64,000 bases of DNA, taken from contig OV121097.1 of the NCBI GenBank assembly GCA_921293015.1, positions 12,897,940-12,961,939 on the forward strand, in the 5' to 3' direction. How positions within the stretch are numbered: the first letter of the stretch is position 1; the number at the start of each line of letters is the position of its first letter. The position numbers were made by a program, and so were the translations under genes. This document shows positions 35,868 through 47,816 of the stretch, one piece after another. This DNA comes from Phorcus lineatus (taxonomy: Eukaryota > Mollusca > Gastropoda > Trochida > Trochidae). The notes beneath the pieces were generated by a model. The model ran no database searches. It worked only from the letters and a program-made list of their open reading frames with translations, and had not been told where the DNA came from.

Positions 35868-36395
35868 AGAGTTGTTCTGCTATAGGCAAGGGATTATCTA
35901 TCATTATACTTTTGGTCAGTAAGACTACATCTTAAAAACCAAAGTTAAGGGTTAAAAAGGATTGTTCAGTCATGGATTCAGTCAACATTTAACAATACAA
36001 TAAAAATACCTTTTTAAAGCAAATAAATATTATTGTATCATAGCTAGTTGAGAAATGAGGCATTTTTTCCAAGGTATTTGTAACCTTCTTCTGTCATGGA
36101 AACTAAAACTTCTTGGAAAGCAATTTTAGTAAGGGCCATCCTTTCAAATTTTTAAAATTCGAATACGGTAAGTTGATATGTCTTTCCTGTGAACATTCAT
36201 GGACATAAAAGATTCAAAAGATGACAAAGTGCAAGTTCTAAGGAAACATGTTTATGTCTTATACGGTAATCACGATGATGATCAAAGTAACGGCTCATAT
36301 GGCTCAAAGCTGAGAGCATTATGGCTTTGAGGAAAGAACGTAGACATAACACATATAGCTCTTGGCAGATTAGTCACTATGCACTCATTGCCTTT
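35868..36395. other. no feature recognised
   Basis: AT-rich DNA without a supported gene. Confidence 0.4.
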
Positions 36396-36812
36396 TTATG
36401 ACAAATGAGCTATTGCAAAGAATACAACCCAATCAAGGAAACAAAGATGGAGGAAAAAATGAATAATGAATGCAGAGGAAGGATAAACAGTAAGAAAGTT
36501 GCTAACGGCAGTTTCGCTGATATTTAAGGTCAAAATTTGCAACGGTAAAACATCAGACACCATCTTGAAATGAAAGAAGAAAAATGGAGACGTAGAGGGA
36601 AAAAAGGATGATGGCCGTAGGAAAGAGAGGGCTAAGGGTATTCTTATATGATAGATTGGTACTAGTGATGCAAGGACTAACATGCATTTTTTATCAGCTG
36701 AAAAGAACAAGAGAACATAAGGATCAAAGAACATAGCCTCAAGTTCTCTCTTTGACTTACCTAAAGGTATTTTGCACTGAGAAAAGCTTTGGAAATTGTG
36801 TTTTTTATGTGT
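36396..36812 (-). CDS. weak two-exon model, unknown product
   Basis: On the minus strand, 36812-36761 (52 bases) lies between an acceptor AACCTTTCAG and a consensus donor TTTAG|GTAAGT. After a 63-base intron ending TTGTTCTTTTCAG, a second exon begins at 36697 and stays open to a stop at 36396. Phases match (1 then 2 bases). Against it, the peptide is very rich in F, L and S because the plus strand is purine-rich, and pyrimidine bias manufactures acceptor-like tracts. The intron is also unusually short. Confidence 0.15.
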   Translation of the reverse strand, partial: THKKHNFQSFSQCKIPLGKSKRELEAMFFDPYVLLFFSADKKCMLVLASLVPIYHIRIPLALSFLRPSSFFPSTSPFFFFHFKMVSDVLPLQILTLNISETAVSNFLTVYPSSAFIIHFFLHLCFLDWVVFFAIAHLS

Positions 36813-37009
36813 CTGAAAGGTTGTTTTATCAAAATGGTGGCATGCTAGGCATTTCTAAAGCTTGATTTTATGAAAAGTTTATGATAGATGCCAGTTTCTT
36901 TTTTTAGAGTGTTTTGTATTTCTGTTATATTTCTGAAAACAAGTTCATGAAGAATTGTTTTTTTGAAGAAAAATTTATGCCCGTGAAAGTAAATGTTCAT
37001 GAATGAATG
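36813..37009. other. no feature recognised
   Basis: AT-rich spacer. Confidence 0.35.
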
Positions 37010-37698
37010 TCTTCTTAAAAGAAAGTCAAGAGAGAATTCAAGAAAAGAAAATATTCAAGAAAAGAGAGTATTCAAAATTAAAGTCCAAATTAAGGAAAGG
37101 TTTCAAGAAAATAAAGTATTGAAGAATGAAAGCTTTCAAGCAGAAAAGTTCTCATGGAGGAATGTATTTGAGAAAAGAAAGTATTCGAGAATGAAAGTCC
37201 TAATGAAGGAAAGTATTCAAGAAAAGAAAGTATTTGATACTGAAAGTATTCAAGAATGAAAATATTCGAAAAGAAAAGTCCTCATGAAGAAAAGTATTCA
37301 AGAATAAAATTCCTCATGAAGAAAAATATTCAAGAATAAAAGTCCTCATGAGGGAAAGTATTTGAGAATAAAAGTTCTCATGAAGGAAAGTATTCAAGAA
37401 TAAAATTCCTCATGAAGAAAAATATTCAAGAATAAAAGTCCTCATGAAGGAAAGTATTTGAGAAAAGAAAGTATTTGATAATAAAAGTCCTCATGAAGGA
37501 AAGTATTCAAGAATAAAAGTCCTCATGAAGGAAAGTATTCAAGAATAAAAGTTCTCATGAAGGAAAGTATTCAAGAATAAAAGTTCTCATGAAGGAAAGT
37601 ATTCAAGAATAAAAGTTCTCATGAAGGAAAGTATTCAAGAATAAAAGTTCTCATGAAGGAAAGTATTCAAGAATGAAAGTATTCATGCAGAAAGGTAT
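37010..37698 (+). repeat. 32-bp minisatellite, about 21 units
   Basis: The unit is GAAAGTATTCAAGAATAAAA plus GTTCTCATGAAG. The left part (to about 37260) is diverged; from 37490 to 37690 successive units are almost identical, pointing to recent expansion on the right side. The plus strand is nearly all purine. The 88-codon open frame at 36993-37259 follows the diverged part. Confidence 0.9.
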
Positions 37699-38846
37699 TG
37701 ACCTGTACTCTTGAGACCACTATAGGAGGTCAAAAGTCAATAACGCGTGAACTTTGGTGAACAAACAGGCTTAGTTAGAGGAAGGAAAAAGTCAACGTTG
37801 ACCCGACCAACGGAATTGGTTGAAGAAATAGGCATCATTTGTGAAGGTGTTTGACAAATCAATCTCGGACCAAAGTGGACATTGGGCCAAAGGAAAATCA
37901 TTGACTATAGGAATTGATTCAACAGGCTTATTTTGCGAAAATGTGATTATCTTGGCTGCGAATTGGAACTTTTGATGTTCTTGAATCAGTTTACCTCTTG
38001 TAATATGGAAAAAGCCGAGTTTACAGCGATCTTTATTAGATTTGAGACCAAACAACTATGGTTTGATGTTATAAATTGGCTATCTGACAAAAACGAAAAT
38101 CATTTTCTGAGAAAACTCTTTACTTTTTTATTCTCTATATGAAATTCTTGTTCATTTTCATGTGTGATGGAACTACTGGACTAGATATTATAAACTAGAA
38201 CTTGTTTCTGAGGTTAAAAAATATTTCAATTCAAAGAAATAAGTTTCATGTATATTTTTTGTGGGATCTATAGAAATGCTTTCATTTATGGTTTTGGGAT
38301 ACGTTTGTTTCCTTTTGCAAAAGAAAGTAATTTGTAATATTGAAATGAACAATGAAGCTTTTCCTTCTTCAATTGCTTGTCAAAAAATAGACATTTGTCA
38401 CACACTTTTTTTTTGCAACATATTTTAGTAATCTTTGTCACATGAATTCAGTCCTAACATTACCTTCTTCACAAAATATAAAAAGTTGTATATTTAAGAT
38501 AATTTCATCACTTATAATTTCTCCACCTACAGTCCACAAAAAATTAAATGGTGTGCAACTTTTAGAATTAACTAAAATTCTGCTTTTATGTCTGTCTTCT
38601 AAAAGGAATAAAATTATGCTGTTAAGTCTATCTTCAATCTTGTTATCGCATATAAAAAATGTCTTTATTTATTGCATATAGAGTATATATAGTTTGTCAT
38701 TGAAAATATTACGGTCTCCAAAGTCCTCTCCATTTTGAAATGTTTTCCAGTTCTTTCCCATCATTCTCAATCCTCTCCTTTCAACTTCTCACCCCATGTA
38801 ACCACAGGGTTCAGCCAATCCTAATTGTTTTTGGCCTTTGGTGCAG
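37699..38846. other. no supported gene
   Basis: 37720-37970 is of ordinary complexity with overlapping open frames on both strands. The rest is AT-rich. Confidence 0.35.
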
Positions 38847-39077
38847 GACTTAATTTTCTGCGGACATCTTTGCCATCAACATGTTAATTTTGGCGCCATC
38901 GTCGAAGGGGGATTGCCTTTGGATGAAAAAGTTAGGAAGCAATTGCCTGATATGTCAGTTGGCCATTCCCTTCATCAATTTTTCCCTTCAGAAAATGACG
39001 TCTGCTCACTCAAGATGACCGGGGCAGCCATCTTGATTTGGGGAGTCACTGGACTGTTTCTTCAAATCAAATTCTAA
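38847..39077 (+). CDS. terminal-exon-like open frame, unknown product
   Basis: A good acceptor (TTTTTGGCCTTTGGTGCAG) is followed directly by a 76-codon open frame ending TAA, in a block with raised GC. Residue composition is balanced (for example VEGGLPLDEKVRKQLPDMSV) and the end is hydrophobic (AAILIWGVTGLFLQ). No family is recognised and no upstream exon was found. A conserved non-coding element is the main alternative. Confidence 0.28.
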   Translation, partial: DLIFCGHLCHQHVNFGAIVEGGLPLDEKVRKQLPDMSVGHSLHQFFPSENDVCSLKMTGAAILIWGVTGLFLQIKF

Positions 39078-40210
39078 TTAAAGTCATTAAATCTTAGTAA
39101 TTGATCGACCATTGGGACTCCATTAAGAATTTGGGGTTATGGTTGAGATTAATTGCGGTCTCTCTCTGTCTTTTGCTTCGCTGGACACAATTGTAGCTCC
39201 AATCTGTGGGTCGCTCGGATCAATCTTGCTATGCAAATATTTTCATCATCTCAATGTCATTATCAGAACTAAATATCCATCGAGCCATAAGAGCCTAATT
39301 CATGTGCAGGATAAATGTAATTATCAACCAAGTGTGATATTATGGCAAATTTCATTTATACCATGTATGTGATATGGTTTTCAAGTAAGAAAAACAATCA
39401 GAAAGATGATTGGCCATTTAATGAAGTTTCCATTGCACCGCCTAAGGTCTCTGCTGTGGGCAATATGATGATTTTTACCTCACGACATGTTATTTTAAGT
39501 GGACAATTTGTTCATACATAAACATAAGGCACCTACATGTATTTCAATTGCTGGTTTCATGAACTTTTGTATTAAACAAGCTAGCCTATTCAAATCAAGA
39601 ATTTGTATAAAAAATAAATTGAAATTTTTTTTTTTTATCATCAGTGTATTGTTTTCTGCCTTTATTCATACTGTCAGGTGATTTGTTGGCTACGGTCATT
39701 TATTTCCCTCTATATCAAAATAGACCAAACTCATTTGTAAAAAACACTTCTATGGATTTATTTTCTCAACCCTGTGGTATTTTATGGTTTCTCTACTCTC
39801 TAACTGACCACTCTAAACATTGTTTTGAGTGGTCAGTTTCTTGTCTCTGTTGGTCCATCAATCTTGACCTGTAGGTAATGGATAGCTCTCATTTGTGTTT
39901 TTGACCATTTATGAAAGTGCAGAGTATATCTGGTCAATGAAACGAAAATTCCTAGTGAATGATACCTTTGTCATTATCATCTTGACAACAATATAAGAAT
40001 TTTTCTGTTTTTTTGTTTCTCTATCTATCTCCTCTTTTCCAAATTCTAAAACAGAAGCATAATGTTGTTGTCCTACCGGTTCACAGACTCCATTGACTTT
40101 TTTCTGAGTTGTTTTTTCATCTTCACTGTATGGATAAATCTGATTTTTTTGTTACTCTTTTCACTATGACCATTTGTGAATGTGTATGAGTTGCAGCTAT
40201 CCCTTGAGAC
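39078..40210. other. possible CNE (39100-39370), then AT-rich DNA
   Basis: 39100-39370 is non-repetitive and contains an ATGCAAAT octamer at 39231-39238 with TTAATTG and TAATT words, suggestive of a developmental enhancer but unproven. Beyond about 39480 the DNA is AT-rich without features. Confidence 0.25.
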
Positions 40211-40603
40211 TTATGCCTGTAGATCATTTCAATGAGACTAAACTCCCTTTAAACTTATGCCGGTAGATCATGTATATGAGACCAAACTCCCCTGCAACCT
40301 ATGCCTCAAGATCTTGGCGATTAGACCAAACTCCCATGCAACCTATGCCTCAAAATCATGTCCACAAGACCAAACTCCCTTTGATTTATGCTTCAAGATC
40401 ATGTCCACAAGACCAAACTCCGTTAGATGTATGCTTCAAGATCATGTCCACAAGACCAAACTCCCTTAGATGTATGCTTCAAGATCATGTCCACAAGACC
40501 AAATTCCCTTAGATTTATGCTTCAAGATCATGTCCACAAGACCAAACTCCCCATAGACTTAAGCTTCAAGATCATGTCCATAATCCTTTATTTTCCTACC
40601 AGT
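40211..40603 (+). repeat. 43-bp minisatellite, about nine units
   Basis: The unit reads TTATGCTTCAAGATCATGTC plus CACAAGACCAAACTCCCTTAGA. Marks at 40388, 40431, 40474, 40517 and about 40560 are exactly 43 apart. A detached unit with TTATGCCTAAAATCATGTCC lies at about 40721-40760. Because 43 is not a multiple of three, the same peptide words recur in alternating frames; those open frames are not genes. Confidence 0.9.
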
Positions 40604-41557
40604 CCAAAGTCCTCAATTTTGCTGTTTATTTATCTTGATTTTGTATGGTCAAACCTGTTTTTTGTTGCTCTTTTTCTGGACCATTGGTTGATGTGTATGA
40701 GAAGCAGGATTCCGTTGAGACTTATGCCTAAAATCATGTCCATAAGACTATAAACTCTCCTGTGACTCAGGATCTTGCCCAGGGGATCAAAGTATCCCCC
40801 TTTGTCAAGAGGCATGCCTCTGTTGCTGTTTATCCAAGTTAAATGCCAGATCACTCAAGAAGGAATCCTGTTAACAAATCTGTGTAAAGCCACACCGCGT
40901 AGTAATTCGCCTGATGATAAAGTCCCATGTGGGGTTAGAACCATGCAATGGAATTGGCAGCTTGGCCAATATGGTGCAAATTCCTTTCAGACACCAGTGA
41001 TTTGATGGTTCCACCTTTAACCATTGCCTCATCAGGATATCAGACCAGTAGCCCTCAGCACATAGGGATGAAATGCATCTTGTGTCATTTGCCGTGTGAT
41101 GTATCTAACCCTCTAGAAGTCATGTACTGGAAGTTTTGATTTCATTGTTATCACACCTTGCCATTAAAGATAGTATCTTTGTGTCTTTAGTATCTAAAAA
41201 TTGGAAAATATCATGTCAAGTTGTGAAAATAGGAACTCAATTTGAATGTCCTGAGTGAATAATTTGAAAGCAGACGTCAAATATGTGACCCCTTAAAAAC
41301 TTTGGTTATGTCATTCTAGGAATATTTTGGTAACTTTATCACTTAACTCTGGCTATTATTTGGCTGAGAGATTATGGTTTCATCAAATGGAAGGTTCATG
41401 TGTCTCATATGCAAAATCAACCAGGAAACCTTTTACTTCGAGAAAAAGACGCGTTCACAGAATTGTAAATACAAGACACAGAATTATTAGAATGTTTGAT
41501 AAGTGTGATAAATGTTGATTTTGGAACATTCCTGTTCATTTCTTGCCTGTCAAACAG
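40604..41557. other. higher-complexity block, no supported gene
   Basis: 40770-41140 has raised GC and overlapping open frames on plus without splice support. It could be conserved non-coding DNA. The remainder is AT-rich. Confidence 0.28.
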
Positions 41558-41786
41558 TGATACCAAGTGTTGTATAAGGTTATATTTAGTATCTACGGGA
41601 ATGAGAATTTTCGTATCCGATACTCATAAATTTCTTTGTATGAGAGACAGTTGCTCTGAAAACATGAGTCTCGCCCTTTTATCAAGGGTTGCATTTTGTA
41701 AATTCTGGCATGTTCGAAACATTCTTCTAAATTTGAGTCACCTTGACGTCAGAAAATGTGCACTCTTTGATGAAGAAAACCAATGA
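41558..41786 (+). CDS. terminal-exon-like open frame, unknown product
   Basis: A pyrimidine-rich acceptor (TTTCTTGCCTGTCAAACAG) precedes a 76-codon frame ending TGA, needing two carried bases. The composition is plausible (SCSENMSLALLSRVAFCKF ... CALFDEENQ) but no domain is recognised. Its length is within chance for this composition. Confidence 0.18.
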
Positions 41787-44700
41787 AAAGCAGACGACAT
41801 TAGGATAACAAACATGTACATGTGAACTTCATTAGTGGTCTACCCCCTGTCCAATATGTCAGATAATACCAGGCTGTGTGAAGAGACGGTGACCCCTGAC
41901 CCTCTATCCCTTAAATCTTGATTGATTCTTTGTCGCTCTGATTGGCTGAACATTAAAATGCCATTACCCTGACGACATATTTGCTGTGGAGTGATTATTG
42001 GAATCTTCATTTGGAATTGAAGTTTAAGATCATGAAAGCTGAATTGAATTATTTCTAAATAATGTTGTTATTTCATATATTTAGGATTGAACTGTTTGCA
42101 AATTGCTGAAGACTGTAAAGCTATTTCCCTCTCAACACATGTCCTATCAGCTTTGGAATATGTTATGTTTTCAGGTGAGAGGAAACTGAATAAAGGTCTT
42201 TGACATCAAAACTCTAAATAAATAAATCATTTAGGTTAATGTTAATCTTATTATTGTTTATGGTTGTTACTAACTATTCGACAACCAAAATATTTACTGT
42301 GTGTAGTATTTGTGTCGGAATCCTCTTTTTGATTTCGAACTGAAGGTCATAGAATCTAAAGTTTTAATCTTAATTCTTATATTCTTGCAATGTGCAGAAA
42401 ATGGCTGATATCTTGCCAGGGTGGTGCTAAAAATGACTCCTCCACTCTTGCAATGGACCTTATTGACTTATACTTATAGAATTTTAAAAATTTTGGGGGG
42501 GTTTACATTTGAGAGTGAAAAAATAAAATTTCCAAAATTCTGTGTCAATATATCAGATTTTTTACTTCTGTAAATTCACCTTCAAATTTCAATGAAACTC
42601 ACTTTGTGTCACTTTAAAACTAGATGGAATTAGAAATGGAAAATGTGATGTAACTGCCAAAAGTGAATATGAAAACACTCAGCCATTAGCGTACACAAAA
42701 CATTTACTTAACGTCAGGAGACTGTTTTATCGCCATGTTGTAACACAACAGTTACGTTTTCATAAGTGTGGGTATGGGCTTTATTGAGAAAACTTTTTTA
42801 TTCATTTCAATTTCGAGCAGACGTCAAAAGAGTTCTCATTTCCATTGAAAAGGAAATTGTCGGAACGGTATTACACATCAATGTCACATTCATCTTACAA
42901 CAATAGCATCGCCTCGCAGTAATATTCCCATTATAAACCTGAATAAGGAAATACACTCGTAAACGGTTTTCATAGCTTTTTTGTCCCCTGAGACAACAAT
43001 ATTGCGTCAAATTTCCGGAAAGAGAAACATTTATCGTCATTTTCCCAACTTCTCAGACCAATAGCTTTTTGCATTGATTGCGGCGGATACAATGTAAGGT
43101 TTTTGAGACGAAATACGTGAAAATGCTCCCATAAGTCAAATTTTGTTAAGCTTTCATTTGTTCAATGTAATAAGAGAATCTGCTGGTACACATAGGAATG
43201 ATCTTTTATCTCAATACCATGCATCAATTTATCAATTTCTTCCAAATGATTTGCCTTTATATGCAATATTATGTGTCTAGACTAAAAATTGCGAAAGAAA
43301 AAACCATTTGGAGCTTTCAATCTTATCTCTGCATGCTGGTCTTTTTGCAAGATCAGTTTTGCAATCATTCCTGTAAGAGCAGATATGTTGAGAGTTCATG
43401 GGATAGAAATGTGTGGCATTGGCAACACCTACCACCCCAAACTCCCAAACCAACCCAACCCCCCCCATCTCCCTCGATCCTCATCTTTGCATTTTCCTTT
43501 TTGAATTGAGTATACAATGTTATTTTTTCGGTAAACTTTTAAGTGTAACACTGAGGCTTGTATGTTTTTTTAGGTGATTTTAAGTTTGTTTAGTTAAATT
43601 TTATTTATAATTGTTTCAAATTTAGGGCTTTTGAATGATGACATAATCAGAATGTTCCTTTATAAAAAAGATAAAAAAATTTAGAGACAATTTTTGTATC
43701 TCGTAGCAATTTAATCTGAAAATCTTTGATAATTACCAAACTGAGTAAAAAAAAACATTTTAGATTTTAATTAGGCATTAATGTCAGTTTTTGCCAGAAT
43801 TTCCTCTCAAACGTGATTGGTTTCAAAACATTCTCTTTTCATTCCATCACAATCATTTTTCGGCATATCTCACTCGATAGTTTTCGTGATTCCATCGCAT
43901 GCAGATACAAACAATCACGTTGCGGCTTGTTTTTGCTCGTTTTTGTTGAATTACAATCGACACCAGTCTTTCATTGTCCAATTTCAGTCCCCAAAACTCT
44001 TCATCCTTCTCAAAGTGATAACAAAGATCTGTTGCTTCAAATTAAGCCCTTGGATTACGGCCGATTCAAAATGGCTGCCAGTGTGGATGTTAAATGAGGT
44101 TAAAAGGTCCGTCATTGCGCCCTGATTGCAAATTAAAGGGTCAGCTTTAAGGGATTTACTTCGCAGGAAGTCTTAGAGACACATTTGGTGCCAATTCTCA
44201 ACTTGGCTCAAAGGAGTCAAGTTTAAAGCCTGATTGATGGCGTGGTTGGTTTTGAACTAATTCCGCCATTTCACTGAGATAAAACAGCAACTCTAATTTT
44301 ACTTTAATCGACAAAGTTTTCATCCTTTTTTAATTACTTGAAATTGTAATTGAAGATAAGGATTAGCAGATCGTGCTGTTGCTTTAATTGTCAATCTTTG
44401 ATCATGTTTATTATTTTTTCTCAAATCAAGAAAGATAACTTGTTGATATGTAAAACTATATGTAAGATAATTTTTCTCCTTTTATAATTTTTTTTACAAA
44501 TCATTTTGTAAGGAATTATTACTTTTTAGTTCTAAACAGTTCAATATTTGCATTACAATACAAAGTTTAGAAATAAAATGGTCTTTTTTTTCAAACAGTC
44601 ATATAACTACTGCTGTTTTCTTAATGAATCATGGTATCAAGGGAATTTTTTTAATAAATGTTTTAATTTTCCCAGAAGAAAAATCAATTATTATATTTCA

Positions 44701-45184
44701 TAGGCTGACAACATAAAACCAAAGATTGTGCTCTGCTATCATACACAACAAGTTCTCGGAATGCCCTGTTCTAAAAGCTTGTCGTCAGGGGAATAGTATC
44801 AATATACCAGTTCAGTGTTCCCGTCACAATTTATCATTTTGCAGCTAGTTCTGGCATAAGTCCCTGGGACTTCATTAGGAAGGAAGATGATTTAGGCAAG
44901 GGCTGACAGGTTGCGTATATAAATGGGTACTTTTGGAAGGAATTTTCCATTTATCAATTATGATTTGTCGGTTTTGACTGCTTGCTTCTGAAATTAAGTG
45001 TAGAAGGAAATTGTCAAATGGTGATAGCATCCATAGGACTCTTCCCTTCTTGGCAAACCTCATTTCCATGAGAATGTCATCCCAACAACTGCTTATCTTT
45101 CCAAGTTTATCTGGAACAAACCTCAAGGGGCTTTTATCACAATAATGAATTCTTAAAGGGGAAGTTCCACCTACATTTTTTTTT
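41787..45184. other. no supported gene; scattered blocks
   Basis: A TGATTGGCTGAA (CCAAT) motif is at about 41940. A minus-strand ATG frame at 42807-43040 (77 codons) is cysteine-containing but isolated. A C-rich patch lies at about 43430-43475. 43830-44290 is a higher-complexity block with an AAATGGCTGCC word (44070) and two overlapping open frames; it may be conserved non-coding. Otherwise AT-rich. Confidence 0.3.
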
Positions 45185-45205
45185 GGGGGGGGGGGAGGGG
45201 GGGGG
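45185..45205 (+). repeat. G-tract (G11-A-G9)
   Basis: A short homopolymeric G patch, much smaller than the one at 35811. The open frames across it on the minus strand encode proline runs and are not genes. Confidence 0.85.
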
Positions 45206-45583
45206 TATTGTATTGTAGCGGTCCAAATTGTCGAAATAACAGTCATATAGCACTGTGCTTAAATATAAAAGTTTGTATTTTTCGCCCACATTATCCGATG
45301 GGGTTTTGGCAGGACATGGCATCCATTATCAATCTGTTCGTGAAATTTTCACTTTTTGCACTTCTTTTCAAGAACCCCTGACTCTTTAGGTATTGAGGAT
45401 TATAAATTATAGATTTGGTGATTCTGTGACCCATAATAAGGACCACAGTGCCATGATTAAAAAATCTATTTTAATGGTCTCCTCCAGGAGGAAAGGGGCC
45501 ATGCAAGCTGAAATGATTTATGACGAGAATTTTACATTTTAGATTTGGTGACTTAGTAACATCTGAGAAGGGCCGAAGGGGCA
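45206..45583. other. no feature recognised
   Basis: Ordinary AT-rich DNA. AGATTTGGTGA recurs at 45411 and 45541, about 130 apart, hinting at an older duplication. Confidence 0.3.
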
Positions 45584-45716
45584 ACAACTGAAAACCCATT
45601 TTCCAATCTTCTTCCCGAGAATGAACAAATCCAAATCTGTTCTATCTCCACAACTGAAAACCCTTTTGTCAATCTTCTTCCCGAGAATGAACAAATCTAA
45701 ATCTGTTCAAACTCCA
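45584..45716 (+). repeat. 66-bp tandem duplication
   Basis: ACAACTGAAAACCC ... CAATCTTCTTCCCGAGAATG ... AACAAATCCAAATCTGTTC is repeated at a period of 66 with only a few substitutions. Confidence 0.9.
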
Positions 45717-46684
45717 CAGCCAAATGCAAACTGGGTTATTTTCTTGCTTTAGCCCAATCATAGTTCAAGACATAGTCTGATGAGCTACAGAGCCAAAGGC
45801 TCCAGTAATTTTGTATTGCTCCAGAAAAGCAATCAACAATATTGTTGCAATGTGTATGGTAGAAATGTTTTAGTTTTCAGAAAACTGTGAAAGAAAACAA
45901 TGTCTAGTCTGCCTGAACAGATTGAAGAACATTTCTTTTTTTGGTCAGTGTAACGAGTGGCAATATATTGATGAAACTCTTCGATAATGGCAGAGAGAAT
46001 GTATGGAACCGCTAAACGAAACAGGATTCTTTTATTACGGACATTGAGATAATATTATTGCACTTATCGGAACAATTCCTAATTGACTTTTCTATCTTTG
46101 TCAAAGGCAATGCAAACTCAATTTGACAGATAAATATTTCGCTTCGGAAATGTGAAATTGGTTCCCGGCTTAGGAACAAAATCACGGGATAAGTTGCTAA
46201 TCCATGATATAGGCTTGAGTTTCCCTATGTACAGAGATTGAATGTTTATTTGACATGACAGGTTGACTTGCTTGTAATTGGTTAAAATTTTGTTGTTTAT
46301 TGCTTTTGATATACTATAAATCGTTAGATAAATACCTATTTTTAAAAAGTCATCTGCCTTGAAAAATCGCCAGTCAAAACCTTTGTTTAATAAGATAATT
46401 AGCTACCATTGTTCATTTGATAAGGGGTTCAAACAAAACTGGACTGTTTCATATGGCCTGACAGGCAGCCCCTTGGATTAGATAAAAGCCCAAGCAAGTC
46501 TATAATGAGACTTGAGCTGGGCTTCATTTTCTAAAAATGAAGAAATCTGAATCTCTTTGTTATTTTATTCATTATTTTTTATATTAAAATTTATTCAATG
46601 ACAAAATTTTCATTTCAAAGTCTAACTGTTAGACTACTAGTGATAATCTTGCATAAAAGTTGCTTTTTAGAAAAAAACATTCAG
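45717..46684. other. no feature recognised
   Basis: AT-rich to intermediate DNA without supported genes. Confidence 0.35.
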
Positions 46685-46885
46685 GAGGTTGTAGATTACA
46701 TTTGCAATCATTTAATTCGAAAGGACAACAATGATATATCACATCGCTCTTCTGTGAAGATTATTTACGTTCATGTGACTTTAGATGATTATTTTGAAAA
46801 AAAAACCCAGTCTATTCAACCTCACATGTTTTGTCAGTCGATTGTTAAAAGTCTGAGAGAAACCCAAAAGACCAGACAGAGATAG
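46685..46885 (+). CDS. terminal-exon-like open frame, unknown product
   Basis: After an acceptor-like AACATTCAG, a 66-codon frame ends TAG. The peptide has balanced, helix-prone composition (EVVDYICNHLIRKDNN, FCQSIVKSLRETQKTRQR). The frame is also open upstream of the acceptor, and the pyrimidine tract is poor. No family is recognised and no upstream exon was found. Confidence 0.25.
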   Translation, partial: EVVDYICNHLIRKDNNDISHRSSVKIIYVHVTLDDYFEKKTQSIQPHMFCQSIVKSLRETQKTRQR

Positions 46886-47640
46886 CCCAAGGCTGCAATT
46901 GCCAGAAAAAACGAGGAACTCTTTTGTAATGGAGGCTTGATCTTTTGGCCTTCTTCTCGGCATACAACAATAACCGCACTTGGCTCATTAGGCAAACAAT
47001 AATATGACATGTTTGGAACAATGGTCTCTTCAAACACTGTGGTTTCATTTGATCAGAGTTATTTAATTCATAGATTAGCCAAGTTATTGAATAGACATTG
47101 TGTCTCGTCGGTAGAAATCAGTGAAATGAAAAAAATGATGGTTGGAGATATTAAAGCGACTGTACAACTGGAGTAGCTTGTGGAAACAAAATTTGAGGGA
47201 ATATGTCCCTCCTTTGCATTTATGTAATTTTTTTCATCCAAAAACAGTTCACGAATGTTTCAGTTTGAAATAAATTATTCATTTGTTACATTAAAACATA
47301 AACATATATATCTATGAAATTTTAGTCTATAAAAGGACCCCAGCTCATTGAACATTTGAAGAGAAGTTGAAATATTCAAGTTTTCAATTTCTTCAGCTGT
47401 AGTCCACATACATTATTTTTAGTGTATATCTTGTTAAGTCTTCTATTTTAGAGGGAGAATAGATATTATATAAATAGAAGATATGAGGAGGTGTCAACTA
47501 TTTTGATTCAGATAGGGCAACAGAAGCTTCATTTGTTACCACATTTTTGACTAGACAGATGTCTCAAATCTATGGTTATTGTGGTCTCAGAACATTCACC
47601 ATGGGATGTAAAGGCTGTGTGAAGATACAGTTGGGTCCAT
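46886..47640. other. no supported gene
   Basis: 46886-47050 is of intermediate GC with overlapping minus-strand open frames. The rest is AT-rich. Confidence 0.35.
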
Positions 47641-47816
47641 CTAAGGCCCCCCTCACTCTCTACCCTCACCTCTCCCCTTTCCCCCCTTCCCCACCCCCCT
47701 TCCTACACATCTCTTTCCCTCCCCCTCCAACCATTTCCCCATCTCCCTCCACCGTGCCCTCTGAACATCCACTCAGTTATACTCTCTACCCCCCTCCCCC
47801 CCCCCCCCCCCTTTCA
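47641..47816 (+). repeat. polypyrimidine tract with C16 run
   Basis: About 175 bases almost wholly C and T with few purines, ending in an unbroken run of 16 C at 47796-47811. A mirror-type tract of this kind can form triplex/H-DNA. The proline-rich open frame across it is a by-product. Confidence 0.85.

Noticed and set aside
40257..40753. Three overlapping plus-strand frames with repeated DQTP/TRPNS words
   Set aside because: Products of the 43-bp minisatellite changing frame every unit.
44875..45322. Proline-rich minus-strand frames
   Set aside because: Proline runs come from the G tract at 45185-45205.
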